Below, piece after piece: positions 1-9,352 of a DNA stretch of 19,523 nt. The stretch is taken from positions 1 through 19,523 of the forward strand of contig DIUD01000028.1 of the NCBI GenBank assembly GCA_002428225.1, in the 5' to 3' direction. The DNA comes from Roseovarius sp. UBA6167. GTDB lineage: Bacteria > Pseudomonadota > Alphaproteobacteria > Rhodobacterales > Rhodobacteraceae. A program made the translations under genes and the position numbers. Below the pieces are notes generated by a model that saw only the letters and a program-made list of their open reading frames with translations, was not told the DNA's origin and did not search any database. Each line of letters starts with the position of its first letter. Position 1 is the stretch's first letter.

Positions 1-608
1 GACAACTTCCCTGACACAGGGGGCATCTCGCGCATCCGCGCCGCTCGCAAAGCACGGTGCTCCCTATTCACTGCGTCGGCTGCCCTCCGCCTGCCTCTTG
101 CGATTGCCTGCGCCTCTGTTACTTCCGCAAGGTGATTGTCGCGCATTCTCACCATCTCCAAGAGGATGCCGATCTGCACAAGGCGTATGTCAGTATCCAT
201 GATGCCCCGCGTGCCCGTTGCCTTATCTCGTCGCCAATAATTGATATGATCGGCGACACGGGCTAGAAACCGCTCTCGGCTTAGAGGCGAACTAAACTCT
301 TCGACATAGTGTGTCGCCGTGCCACGCCGCATAGGTGAAGTATCGCCCGGCACGATGTAACTCCAAAACCCAAATTCATTGAACGCAACGGAGCTTTCAG
401 GATCGGGCAGGCCACGAGCTTCGAAAAAGTCTTTGATTGCCGCCATTTCCTCAGACAGAAACCCTTGAATGTCCTGTTGCGGCTTTCGCGCATCTTCATC
501 CAGCATCCGGCTTGTGACTTCGGCGGGGTCTTCACCATCCTCCCAAACAGGATAGCGTGTCGCATATTCGGCCATCGCATCCTTATGCACTTCGCGCCGC
601 CATTTCAT
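1..608 (-). CDS. Hypothetical protein, 3' end beyond left edge
   Basis: I do not recognise this protein. The frame starts with ATG at 608-606 (MKWRREVHKD...) and stays open for 202 codons to the left edge without a stop, so its C-terminus lies outside the window. The ATG overlaps the TGA of the integrase gene in an ATGA arrangement, which argues for translational coupling and for a real gene. The product looks soluble and rich in charged residues. It has Trp/Tyr-containing stretches (EFGFWSY, HINYWRRDK) and an Arg/Ala-rich helical tail (about residues 165-200) that could bind nucleic acid or form a coiled coil. No signal peptide or membrane segment is seen. Its base composition is less GC-rich than the chromosomal genes to the right, which fits cargo of an integrated element. 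The coding call is fairly firm; the function is unknown. Confidence 0.72.
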   Translation of the reverse strand, partial: MKWRREVHKDAMAEYATRYPVWEDGEDPAEVTSRMLDEDARKPQQDIQGFLSEEMAAIKDFFEARGLPDPESSVAFNEFGFWSYIVPGDTSPMRRGTATHYVEEFSSPLSRERFLARVADHINYWRRDKATGTRGIMDTDIRLVQIGILLEMVRMRDNHLAEVTEAQAIARGRRRAADAVNREHRALRAARMREMPPVSGKL

Positions 609-1714
609 CTTGCCGCCTCCATCTTCACCACCTTGGCCCCGGCCGCGCCTTTGAGGAACCGCGCCCATGCGGCCATCATCTGCCGCCGCTTTTCGATCAT
701 GTCGCCGCGCCTATAGGCCCGCTCGACCGTGCTTCCCACGTTGTGCGCCAAGGCAATCTCGGCCATGTCGCGCTCAAATTCGGTGCGCTCCGCCGCCCAG
801 TCGCGGAACGTGCTGCGCAGCCCGTGCGGGACGGCAGGACGGCCCGAACGCGGGTCGAGATACCCGCCGTAGCGTGCCTCGTTAATGCGCCTCATGCAGG
901 CGCTCAGCGCCATGTCGGACAACGCGCCGCCGCGTGCGGCCGGGAACACGTAGTCGCTGCCCTTCATCCTTGGCAGAGCCTTCAGCAGCGCCACGGCCTC
1001 TTGCGTGAGCGGAACGCGGTGTTCCTTGCCCGCCTTCATCCGCTCGGCCGGGATGATCCACACGCCCGCATCCAAGTCGATCTCGGCCCATGTCGCGCCG
1101 CGAACCTCGCCGGATCGTGCCGCCGTGAGTGCTGCGAACTCAAGCGCCCGCGTTGCCATGCCCTCGCGCTTGCGCAGATCGGTGAACCAGTCCGCCGCAT
1201 CGGCCAGCGAAAGCGCCGGGTTGTGCTTCACCTTCGCCACCTTGCCGGGCTTGGGCAGAACCGCGTCGAGATTGCCGCGCCAGCGCGCCGGGTTGTCGCC
1301 CGTCCGGTGCCCGCCGACCGTTGCCCAGCTTAGAACTGCCTCGATCCGCCCGCGCAGCCGTGATGCCGTCTCGGTCTTGGTGGTCCAGATCGGCTCCAGC
1401 ACGCGCAGCACGTCCGACACGTCAATGTCCGACACGGCCATGTTGCCCAGCATCGGCACCGCGTAGGTGTCCAAGGTGCTGCGCCATTGCTTTTTGTGTT
1501 TCTCGTTTCGGAACTCGGCCGTTCGCGCCTCCAGCGTCTTTTCCATCGCCTGCTCAAAGGTGAGACGGCGCTTTTCGGCCAGCGGGTCGATACCCTGCCA
1601 AATCATATCCTTGACGCCGCGCGCCCGTTCGCGCGCCTGCGCCAGCGTCACGTCAGGGTAAGCGCCAAGACCGATCTGGCGGCGCTTGCCCTTCACCGTG
1701 GCGCGCAACAGCCA
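605..1714 (-). pseudogene. P4-type tyrosine recombinase/integrase, 5' end replaced
   Basis: Phage- or island-type integrase of the tyrosine recombinase family. About 368 residues remain, from LLRATVKGKRRQIGLG (end of the DUF4102-like arm-binding domain) through the core-binding domain to an intact catalytic domain. The catalytic set is visible: Arg in TAARSGE (1115-1117), HxxR in VPHGLRS (His 824-826, Arg 815-817), the second His in ALAHNV (743-745) and the Tyr nucleophile in RAYRRGD (713-715). Family members are about 400-420 residues, so roughly the first 40-45 are missing. In their place the frame continues into the 5' end of an IS110 transposase gene read out of frame, with the junction near 1708-1714. 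A start inside the remnant is possible, but the arm-binding domain would be incomplete, so I call it a pseudogene. The enzyme would have catalysed site-specific insertion of an element, plausibly at the neighbouring tRNA-Gln. Confidence 0.85.
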
Positions 1715-1826
1715 TGTTCGTCGAGATGGAAAACATCGAGGTGGGATTTGGAAATATCGACGCCAATGGTATGATCTGTCATCTTCACCATGTCCTATGC
1801 TTGTCATGCGGGGTTTGTCACACGCG
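1711..1826 (-). mobile_element. IS110-family insertion sequence remnant (left end and first codons of transposase)
   Basis: On the minus strand, ATG at 1782-1780 opens MTDHTIGVDISKSHLDVFHL, the characteristic N-terminus of IS110-family (DEDD, RuvC-like) transposases. The first catalytic Asp is in GVDIS (residue 9). Homology stops after about 24 codons at the junction with the integrase remnant, and a stop follows a few codons later. The roughly 44 bp between the ATG and the gp15 fragment (1783-1826) would be the element's left non-coding end if the IS inserted intact into gp15. A weak ribosome site (GGTGAAG) precedes the ATG. The rest of the IS is gone, so this fragment cannot encode a working transposase. 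Confidence 0.75.
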
Positions 1827-2171
1827 TATGCCAGCTTCGCGGTGGCGCTCTGCGAAGGCCCGATCACCGGCATCGGGCGCATCTGGGCCGACGGCAAGCC
1901 GATGGACCTCTCCGGCGTCACCTGGCGCTGGTATCCCGGCGACGAAGCACAGACGGCCGATCCGTTCATCGCGGCCAGGATGGGCGCGGCCAACACGCCC
2001 GCCTATCGCGGCACGGCCTATGCCGTATTCGAGGAACTGGCGCTATCGACTTACGGCAACCGCCTGCCGCAGCTGTCGTTCGAGGTGTTCCGGCCGCTGG
2101 CCGATCCTGACACCGCCGAGGGCCTGACCCGCGCTGTCACCATGATCCCGGCCTCGGGCGAGTTCACCTAG
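1827..2171 (+). pseudogene. Fragment of GTA/phage tail tip protein gp15 (TIM-barrel 'megatron' family)
   Basis: About 114 in-frame codons, beginning near YASFAVALCEG and running through GIGRIWADGKPMD, WRWYPGDEAQTADPF and NRLPQLSFEVFRP to MIPASGEFT, match from memory the N-terminal part of the large host-specificity/tail protein gp15 of Rhodobacter-type gene transfer agents and related siphophages. The full protein is over 1,000 residues, so less than a tenth is present. Both ends are abrupt: the left end meets the IS110 remnant and the right end becomes a stop (TAG at 2169-2171), where non-homologous DNA begins. There is no ribosome site and no other GTA gene nearby. The fragment is therefore a relic moved here by IS or phage recombination, probably copied from a GTA cluster or prophage elsewhere in the genome. 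Confidence 0.8.
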
Positions 2172-2399
2172 AGGATTGCGCCTGTTCTCAGTCTGCAGGT
2201 GGCAGAAATGGGGTCGGAACGCAGCATGTGAGGTCTTGATCGCCCTGTTCCAGCGATCAGTTGATTAGAGTTTGCTGGTCTGATCGACTCGTCGGCTAAA
2301 AATTGGCTAAGATGATACGAAGCCGTGGCACGGTAAAGTGTTTCGGAGGCAAAAATTGTAGCCCCCCTAAGTCATTGAAAAATATCAGTATAGGAAGCT
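2172..2399. other. Non-coding stretch between gp15 fragment and tRNA-Gln
   Basis: No convincing gene is seen on either strand. The stretch holds a perfect 7-bp hairpin TGATCGC/GCGATCA with a 9-nt loop (2237-2259). It also holds two related A/T-rich motifs (GGCTAAAAATTGG near 2293 and GGCAAAAATTG near 2348) and a GGAGGC...GCCCCC imperfect hairpin around 2345-2366. It is AT-richer than the flanking chromosome. Because it abuts the 3' end of a tRNA on the integrase side, it could contain the end of an insertion sequence or an island attachment region. That assignment is inference; no second copy of the tRNA 3' end is visible in the window. Confidence 0.4.
2237..2259. repeat. Hairpin in unassigned DNA
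   Basis: Perfect inverted repeat TGATCGC (2237-2243) and GCGATCA (2253-2259) with loop CCTGTTCCA. No T-run follows on either strand, so it is not an obvious terminator. It may belong to a sub-terminal structured region of an IS. Confidence 0.5.
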
Positions 2400-2474
2400 T
2401 GGCTGGGGTGGTAGGATTCGAACCTACGGTACACGGTACCAAAAACCGATGCCTTACCACTTGGCTACACCCCA
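2400..2474 (-). tRNA. tRNA-Gln (UUG anticodon)
   Basis: A 75-nt cloverleaf is read on the minus strand from TGGGGTG at 2474 to an encoded CCA at 2402-2400. The acceptor stem pairs TGGGGTG with CACCCCA-side bases. The D-arm (GCCAAGTGGTAAGGC) is typical of tRNA-Gln, the anticodon loop TTTTGGT gives anticodon TTG, and the T-arm contains GGTTCGAATCC. The outermost anticodon-stem pair looks like a U-U mismatch. The 3' end faces the integrase-bearing scar on the left, the usual geometry for a tRNA used as an attachment site. Confidence 0.95.
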
Positions 2475-2481
2475 GTGTGAG

Positions 2482-2514
2482 GCGCTCATTACTCTGTGGG
2501 CTGGCGCGGTTCAA
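2482..2514 (-). promoter_or_regulatory. Possible promoter of tRNA-Gln
   Basis: On the minus strand TTGAAC is followed, about 15-17 nt later, by AGTAATGA just upstream of the tRNA 5' end. The -35 match is fair and the -10 match weak. The position, in the short gap between the SH3-protein gene and the tRNA, makes a promoter plausible. Confidence 0.3.
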
Positions 2515-2554
2515 GGGTGATGTGCAAAAAATCCGGCCCCTCGCGCTGCGGCGC

Positions 2555-3046
2555 TCATTTTACCATCTCGTCCACGCCGACGCCCCATAGCGCGGCCTTG
2601 CGCGCCCAGCCACGGTGACCGTCCACCGCAAGCGCACACCACTCCGGCCCGCATTCCGAGAGCCGCGCGATCACGCCCGCCTCGAGCCGTGCCACCACCA
2701 TCGTGCCGGGATCGGGACGGGTGAGCAGATCGAGCATGTCTTCCTGCACGATCACCGTGCGCACCCCCGACAAAAGCGTGTAATGCACCCAGCCGCCCGC
2801 GCCGTCGCGGTCCTCGACCCGCCGCCAGTGACCGAATTCGGCGGTGATGCGCAGCGGCATGTCACGGCGCTTGAACACCCAGTCGATCCTGTGCGTAAGG
2901 CTCGGGCCGCGCCGCACATTGGCCTCGGACGCCTTGAGCGAGACGTAGCGCGGCAATGGCAGTCCGGTCACCGGCCCGCGTTCCCCCGCCGCCACCATCA
3001 GCGGCCAGAGCGCCATCACGATCAGGGTCAGCGCCAGACGCCGCAT
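2555..3046 (-). CDS. Secreted SH3-domain protein (DUF1058-like)
   Basis: 163-residue exported protein. Residues 1-20 (MRRLALTLIV...) form a signal peptide with a cleavable AxA-type end. The mature part has a bacterial SH3 core around 34-92, with the motif SEANVRRGPSL and FGHWRRVED ... GWVHYTLL. A second half-repeat lies around 100-160 (PEWCALAVDGHRGWARKAALWGV). The conserved Trp/Gly/Arg pattern is that of the SH3_3/SH3_4 proteins common in alphaproteobacteria; these are periplasmic and thought to bind peptidoglycan or peptides, though no enzyme activity is known. I chose the ATG at 3046 over an upstream in-frame ATG because GGAGAG sits 5 nt before it and the signal peptide starts there. It is divergent from the dehydrogenase gene. 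The assignment to the domain is firm; the role is not. Confidence 0.85.
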   Translation of the reverse strand: MRRLALTLIVMALWPLMVAAGERGPVTGLPLPRYVSLKASEANVRRGPSLTHRIDWVFKRRDMPLRITAEFGHWRRVEDRDGAGGWVHYTLLSGVRTVIVQEDMLDLLTRPDPGTMVVARLEAGVIARLSECGPEWCALAVDGHRGWARKAALWGVGVDEMVK

Positions 3047-3155
3047 CGCTTCTCTCCGATTTCCGTTGGTGCCTGCAAAGGGTTCTTGTGCCCCGCTCTT
3101 TCCTGCGCCACTCTGGCAGCAATATACGGGAAAGAAAAGCCAGAGGAGGGGCTTC

Positions 3156-4142
3156 ATGCCATCTCAACGCCTCAGTGTCGTCGTGACGCGACGCTTGCCG
3201 GAGCCGGTGGAACGCCGGATGCAGGAGTTGTTCGACGTGCGCCTGCGCGAGGACGACACGCCGATGACCCGCGAGGCGCTATCGGCCGCGATGCAGGCGG
3301 CTGACGTGCTGGTGCCGGTGATCACCGACCGCATCGACGCGGGGCTGATCGGGCAGGCCGGAGAGCGGCTGCGCCTGATCGCCAATTACGGGGCGGGGGT
3401 GGATCACGTCGATGTCGAGACCGCGCGCCAGCGCGGCATCCTCGTGTCGAACACCCCCGGCGTGCTGACCGATGATACCGCCGACATGACCATGGCGCTC
3501 ATCCTCGCCGTCACCCGCCGCCTGCCCGAGGGGCTTGCCGTGATGCAGGCGGGCGAGTGGCACGGCTGGTCGCCGACGGCGCTTCTGGGTGGACGGATTG
3601 CCGGGCGCAGGCTTGGTATTCTCGGGATGGGCCGGATCGGGCAGGCGGTGGCGCGGCGCGCGGCGGCCTTCGGGATGCAGGTGCATTACCACAATCGCCG
3701 CCGGTTGCGCCCCGAGGTCGAGCAGGCGCTCGGCGCGACATGGTGGGAGAGCCTCGATCAGATGGTGGCGCGGATGGATGTGATCAGCATCAACTGCCCG
3801 CACACGCCCTCGACCTTCCATTTGATGAACGCGCGGCGGCTCAAGCTGATGAAGCCCGGCGCGGTGATCGTGAACACGAGCCGCGGCGAGGTGATCGACG
3901 AGAACGCGCTGACCCGGATGCTGTGCGCCGGAGAGATCGCGGGCGCGGGGCTTGACGTTTACGAGCGCGGGGCCGAGATCAACCCGCGCCTGCGGGAATT
4001 GCCGAACGTGGTGCTCTTGCCGCATATGGGTTCGGCCACGCTCGAGGGTCGGCTCGAGATGGGCGAAAAGGTGATCATCAACATCAAGACCTTCGACGAC
4101 GGCCATCGCCCGCCCGATCTGGTTGTCCCGGCGATGCTGTAG
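3156..4142 (+). CDS. D-isomer 2-hydroxyacid dehydrogenase (glyoxylate/hydroxypyruvate reductase type)
   Basis: 328-residue NAD(P)H-dependent cytoplasmic oxidoreductase, probably reducing glyoxylate or a related 2-keto acid to the D-hydroxyacid. The Rossmann motif GMGRIG is at 157-162. The family catalytic triad is visible: Arg243 (NTSRGEVID), Glu270 (GLDVYE) and His290 (LLPHMGSAT). The substrate-binding loop NYGAGVDHVD lies at 77-86. The length is normal. The ATG at 3156 has a strong GAGGAGGGG site 5' to it; upstream in-frame starts lack one. The methyltransferase gene follows immediately and the two are probably co-transcribed. The exact substrate cannot be read from the sequence; phosphoglycerate dehydrogenase is unlikely because the C-terminal ACT domain is absent. 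Confidence 0.9.
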   Translation: MPSQRLSVVVTRRLPEPVERRMQELFDVRLREDDTPMTREALSAAMQAADVLVPVITDRIDAGLIGQAGERLRLIANYGAGVDHVDVETARQRGILVSNTPGVLTDDTADMTMALILAVTRRLPEGLAVMQAGEWHGWSPTALLGGRIAGRRLGILGMGRIGQAVARRAAAFGMQVHYHNRRRLRPEVEQALGATWWESLDQMVARMDVISINCPHTPSTFHLMNARRLKLMKPGAVIVNTSRGEVIDENALTRMLCAGEIAGAGLDVYERGAEINPRLRELPNVVLLPHMGSATLEGRLEMGEKVIINIKTFDDGHRPPDLVVPAML

Positions 4143-4146
4143 CCGG

Positions 4147-5247
4147 GTGAGCTTCGGGATTTTCCTTGCCACAGCGCCGGGGCTGGAGGCGGCTCTGGCC
4201 GAGGAGGCGCGCGCCCTCGGCTTCGTGCCGGCGGCCGCGGTGCCGGGGGGCGTGACCCTCACCGGCGGCTGGCCCGAGGTCTGGCGCGCCAACCTAGCGG
4301 TTCGCGGCGCCAACCGTGTGCTGGCCCGCATCGGCGAATTTCGCGCCTTTCACCTTGCGCAACTCGACAAGCGGGCGTGCAGGTTCGACTGGGCGGCGGT
4401 GCTGCGCGCCGATGTGCCGGTCAGGGTCGAGGTGACGTGCCGGCGCTCGAAAATCTATCACGCCGGCGCCGCCACCGAGCGGATCAGCCGCGCGATTTCC
4501 GAGACGCTCGGCGCGCCGGCGGGCGGCGAGGGGGCGATCCGGGTGCTGGCGCGGATCGAGGATGACCTGGTGTCGCTCAGCGTCGATACCTCGGGCGAGC
4601 CGCTGCACCGGCGCGGCCACAAGGAGGCCGTCGGCAAGGCCCCCCTGCGCGAGACGATGGCCGCGCTTTTTCTCCGGCAATGCGGCTTTGACGGGTCGGA
4701 ACCGGTGCTCGATCCGATGTGCGGCTCGGGCACGTTCCCGATCGAGGCCGCCGAGATTGCCGCGGGCCTGCTGCCCGGTCGTGACCGGCACTTTACCTTC
4801 GAGGATCTGGCGACGTTCGACGCGGGCGCATGGCAGGTGATGAAAGGCGGGAACGCGCCCGCGCCGGTTTCCGTCATGTTTCACGGCCATGACCGGGACG
4901 CGGGCGCGGTGCGCATGGCCACGGCCAATGCCGCGCGGGCGGGTGTGGGCGCGCTCACGCGCTTTGCCTGCCAGCCGATCTCGGCGCTGACACGCCCCGA
5001 AGGCCCGCCCGGCCTCGTCATGGTCAACCCGCCCTATGGCGCGCGCATCGGCGAGCGCAAGCTGCTTTTCGGCCTTTACGGCAGCCTGGGCGAGGTGCTG
5101 CGCCGCGAGATGCGCGGCTGGCGCGTCGGGCTGGTGACGAGCGATGGCGGGCTGGCCCGGGCCACCGGCCTCCCGTTCTTGCCACCGGGGCCGCCGGTGG
5201 CGCATGGTGGGCTCAAGGTGACGCTCTGGCGCACTGCCCCGCTCTGA
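4147..5247 (+). CDS. THUMP-domain class I SAM-dependent RNA methyltransferase (RlmL N-terminal-like/YcbY family)
   Basis: About 366 residues. The N-terminal part (roughly 1-155) is a THUMP-type RNA-binding region, opening FGIFLATAPGLEAALAEEA. The C-terminal part is a Rossmann methyltransferase with the SAM-binding motif DPMCGSGTF (189-197) and the catalytic NPPY at 294-297. The NPPY motif indicates amino-group methylation, as in the rRNA guanine-N2 methyltransferases RlmL/RlmK and TrmN-like enzymes. It is shorter than E. coli RlmL, which carries a second methyltransferase domain. The start is debatable: the family begins at FGIFLATAPG, so I prefer GTG at 4147, 4 nt after the dehydrogenase stop, over an ATG at 4123 inside the preceding gene. 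It is likely expressed with the dehydrogenase. Target RNA is most likely 23S rRNA, by family analogy only. Confidence 0.87.
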   Translation: MSFGIFLATAPGLEAALAEEARALGFVPAAAVPGGVTLTGGWPEVWRANLAVRGANRVLARIGEFRAFHLAQLDKRACRFDWAAVLRADVPVRVEVTCRRSKIYHAGAATERISRAISETLGAPAGGEGAIRVLARIEDDLVSLSVDTSGEPLHRRGHKEAVGKAPLRETMAALFLRQCGFDGSEPVLDPMCGSGTFPIEAAEIAAGLLPGRDRHFTFEDLATFDAGAWQVMKGGNAPAPVSVMFHGHDRDAGAVRMATANAARAGVGALTRFACQPISALTRPEGPPGLVMVNPPYGARIGERKLLFGLYGSLGEVLRREMRGWRVGLVTSDGGLARATGLPFLPPGPPVAHGGLKVTLWRTAPL

Positions 5248-5346
5248 GGCGGTTGCGCAGGTTTTTCCCCTGTTTCCCGGGCGGTGGTAACGAAGTGTTC
5301 ACCCGTCCTCGGGCAGGATCTGGGCAGGATCGAAAGGAGGCCATGA

Positions 5347-7119
5347 ATGCGCGCGCTGATTCTTGTCCTGGCGCTTCTTGCGGCACCGCTTGCGGCGGCG
5401 CAGCAGGCGGCGGATGCGATCGCGCCCGAAGGGGGCGGGGCAGGGGGCGTGCAGGTGCCCGCCGCGCTTGCCGCCGCGGCGCGGGCCAAGGCGGAGGGGC
5501 GCGCGTTCGAGGCAGACAACTGGATGATCGCCGCCGCGCATCCGCTTGCGGTCGCGGCGGGCGCGCGCGTGCTGCGCGCGGGCGGCACGGCGGCGGATGC
5601 GGCGGTGGCGGTGCAGGCGGTGCTGGGGCTGGTAGAGCCGCAAAGCTCCGGTCTGGGCGGCGGGGCCTTTCTCGTCTGGCATGACGCGGCGACGGGCGAG
5701 ATCACCACGCTCGACGGGCGCGAGACCGCGCCGCTCGCGGCAACGCCCAGGCTCTTTCTCGATGAGGCGGGTCAACCGCTCGGGTTTTTCGAGGCGGTGG
5801 TGGGCGGGCGCTCGGTCGGGGTGCCCGGCACGCCCGCGCTTCTGGCCGAGGCGCATGGCCGCTGGGGCCGCGCGGATTGGGCGGGGCTTTTCGACGATGC
5901 GATCCGGCTTGCCGATGGGGGTTTCCCGGTCAGCCCCCGCATGGCATCGCTTGTCGCGCGCGACGCCGCACGCCTGGCGCGTTATCCCGAGACGCGGGCC
6001 TATTTCCTGCCCCGCGGCCGCCCGTTGAACGCGGGCGATTTGCTGCGCAACCCGGCCTATGCCGACACGCTGCGCATCTTCGCGCGCGAGGGGGCGCGGC
6101 CCTTTTACACAGGGGGAATCGCCGCCGACATCGTTGCGCGGGTGCAGGGGGCCGAGGGCAATCCGGGGCTGTTGAGCCGCGCCGATCTTGCCATCTACCA
6201 GGTGCGCGCGCGCCCGGCCGTCTGCGTGCCCTATCGCGGGCACGAGGCCTGCGGCATGGGCCCGCCCTCGTCGGGCGGTGTCGGGGTGGGGCAGATTCTC
6301 GGGCTTCTGGCCCGCTACGATCTGGCATCGCTCGGCCCCGACAGCGCCGACGCCTGGCGGCTCATCGGTGACGCCACGCGCCTCGCCTTTGCCGACCGGG
6401 GGCGCTATCTCGCGGATAGCGATTTCGTGCCTGTGCCGGTGACGGGGCTGCTCGCGGCGGATTATCTCGCGGAACGCGCGACCCTCCTGCAGCGCAGCGA
6501 TGCCTTGCCCGAGGTCGCGCCGGGCGCGCCCGCCTTCGATCATGCGCTGAACTGGGGCGGCGAGCGCGCGCTTGCGCAGCCCGCCACCTCGCATGTCTCG
6601 ATCGTCGATGCCTATGGCAACGCGCTCGCCATGACGTCGAGTATCGAGAACGGCTTCGGATCGCGGCTCATGGTGCGGGGGTTCCTGCTCAATAATCAGC
6701 TCACCGATTTTTCCTTTGCCAGCCACCAGGACGGCCGTCCCGTCGCCAATTCCGTCGCGCCGGGGAAACGGCCGCGGTCCTCGATGGCACCGACGATCCT
6801 GCGGCGCGATGGCGCGCCTGTCCTGGTCCTGGGCAGTCCGGGCGGCAGCCGGATCATCCCCTTCGTGGCGAAAACCATCGTTGCCATGCTCGATTGGGGG
6901 ATGGACCCGCAGGTGGCGGTGGACCAGCCGCATCTCGTCAACCGTTTCGGCATTTACGACATGGAGCAAGGCGCAGCCCCGCTCGCGCCGGATCTGCGCG
7001 CGCGCGGCTACGATGTCGATATACGGGAGCTGACCTCGGGCCTGCATGTCATCGAGATCGGCCAGCGCCTGAAAGGCGGCGCCGACCCGCGCCGAGAGGG
7101 GCTTGCCTATGGAGAGTAG
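5347..7119 (+). CDS. ggt: Gamma-glutamyltransferase (glutathione hydrolase)
   Basis: 590-residue periplasmic enzyme that cleaves the gamma-glutamyl bond of glutathione and related compounds and can transfer the glutamyl group. Residues 1-19 form a signal peptide (LILVLALLAAPLAAAQ). The N-terminal nucleophile fold is recognised by GGNAxDAAVA-like GGTAADAAVAVQ, ESSGxGGG-like PQSSGLGGGAFLVW, and the self-cleavage site before Thr414 in ATSHVSIVDAYGNA. Thr414 becomes the nucleophile of the small subunit. Further conserved elements are SSIENGFGSR, PRSSMAPTI and the oxyanion GSPGGSRI. The ATG at 5347 has AAGGAGG 6 nt upstream; an ATG at 5343 is out of frame. The gene ends facing prpE, with a strong hairpin between them. 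Nearby genes give no pathway clue. Alternative: a cephalosporin acylase-like member of the same family. Confidence 0.95.
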   Translation: MRALILVLALLAAPLAAAQQAADAIAPEGGGAGGVQVPAALAAAARAKAEGRAFEADNWMIAAAHPLAVAAGARVLRAGGTAADAAVAVQAVLGLVEPQSSGLGGGAFLVWHDAATGEITTLDGRETAPLAATPRLFLDEAGQPLGFFEAVVGGRSVGVPGTPALLAEAHGRWGRADWAGLFDDAIRLADGGFPVSPRMASLVARDAARLARYPETRAYFLPRGRPLNAGDLLRNPAYADTLRIFAREGARPFYTGGIAADIVARVQGAEGNPGLLSRADLAIYQVRARPAVCVPYRGHEACGMGPPSSGGVGVGQILGLLARYDLASLGPDSADAWRLIGDATRLAFADRGRYLADSDFVPVPVTGLLAADYLAERATLLQRSDALPEVAPGAPAFDHALNWGGERALAQPATSHVSIVDAYGNALAMTSSIENGFGSRLMVRGFLLNNQLTDFSFASHQDGRPVANSVAPGKRPRSSMAPTILRRDGAPVLVLGSPGGSRIIPFVAKTIVAMLDWGMDPQVAVDQPHLVNRFGIYDMEQGAAPLAPDLRARGYDVDIRELTSGLHVIEIGQRLKGGADPRREGLAYGE

Positions 7120-7260
7120 GGCAATTCCACGAAAGTTGGTGGGCCTTGTCGGTTCGACATCGCGGCACATCGACAACCGCTGGCATTTCCGTCCAGCCAG
7201 CCGGACGCCCAAACGCCACAGGCGCGTTCCGGCGTATCCCCTGCCCGTATGCCCGCAAAG

Positions 7261-7289
7261 GCCCCCCGCAAGACAGCCGCGCGGGGGGC
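7261..7289. terminator. Bidirectional terminator-like hairpin between ggt and prpE
   Basis: Perfect 9-bp G/C stem GCCCCCCGC (7261-7269) and GCGGGGGGC (7281-7289) with an 11-nt loop, sitting between two convergent genes. No long T-run follows on either strand, so termination strength is uncertain, but the position is as expected. Confidence 0.65.
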
Positions 7290-7324
7290 TTCTGGTCCTG
7301 GCGATCCACCGCGGGGACGGGGGA

Positions 7325-9217
<1,893 letters not shown>

Positions 9218-9352
9218 GGTGTCCTCCTCCGATCCTTTGCATCGGTGTTACGGCATTGCACGCACCCGCGGCAAGCACGGTGCGCCGCGGCTATGCCGCA
9301 GACCGCAGGAATCCGCAGGGGGGTTCACTGCCGGGATAGCGGCGGGCCGGTC

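Noticed and set aside
605..1996. A single 463-residue integrase with a long novel N-terminus
   Set aside because: The first 94 residues are antisense to the gp15 fragment and out of frame over IS110 codons; integrase homology begins only near 1711.
4123..4146. ATG start of the RNA methyltransferase inside the dehydrogenase gene
   Set aside because: The extra residues (MSRRCCSR) are the out-of-frame dehydrogenase end; family homology starts at the GTG at 4147.
5299..7212. Long open frame (637 codons) antisense to ggt
   Set aside because: It is a codon-bias shadow in GC-rich DNA: Arg/His/Pro-rich, no recognisable domain, and fully covered by the well-supported ggt gene.
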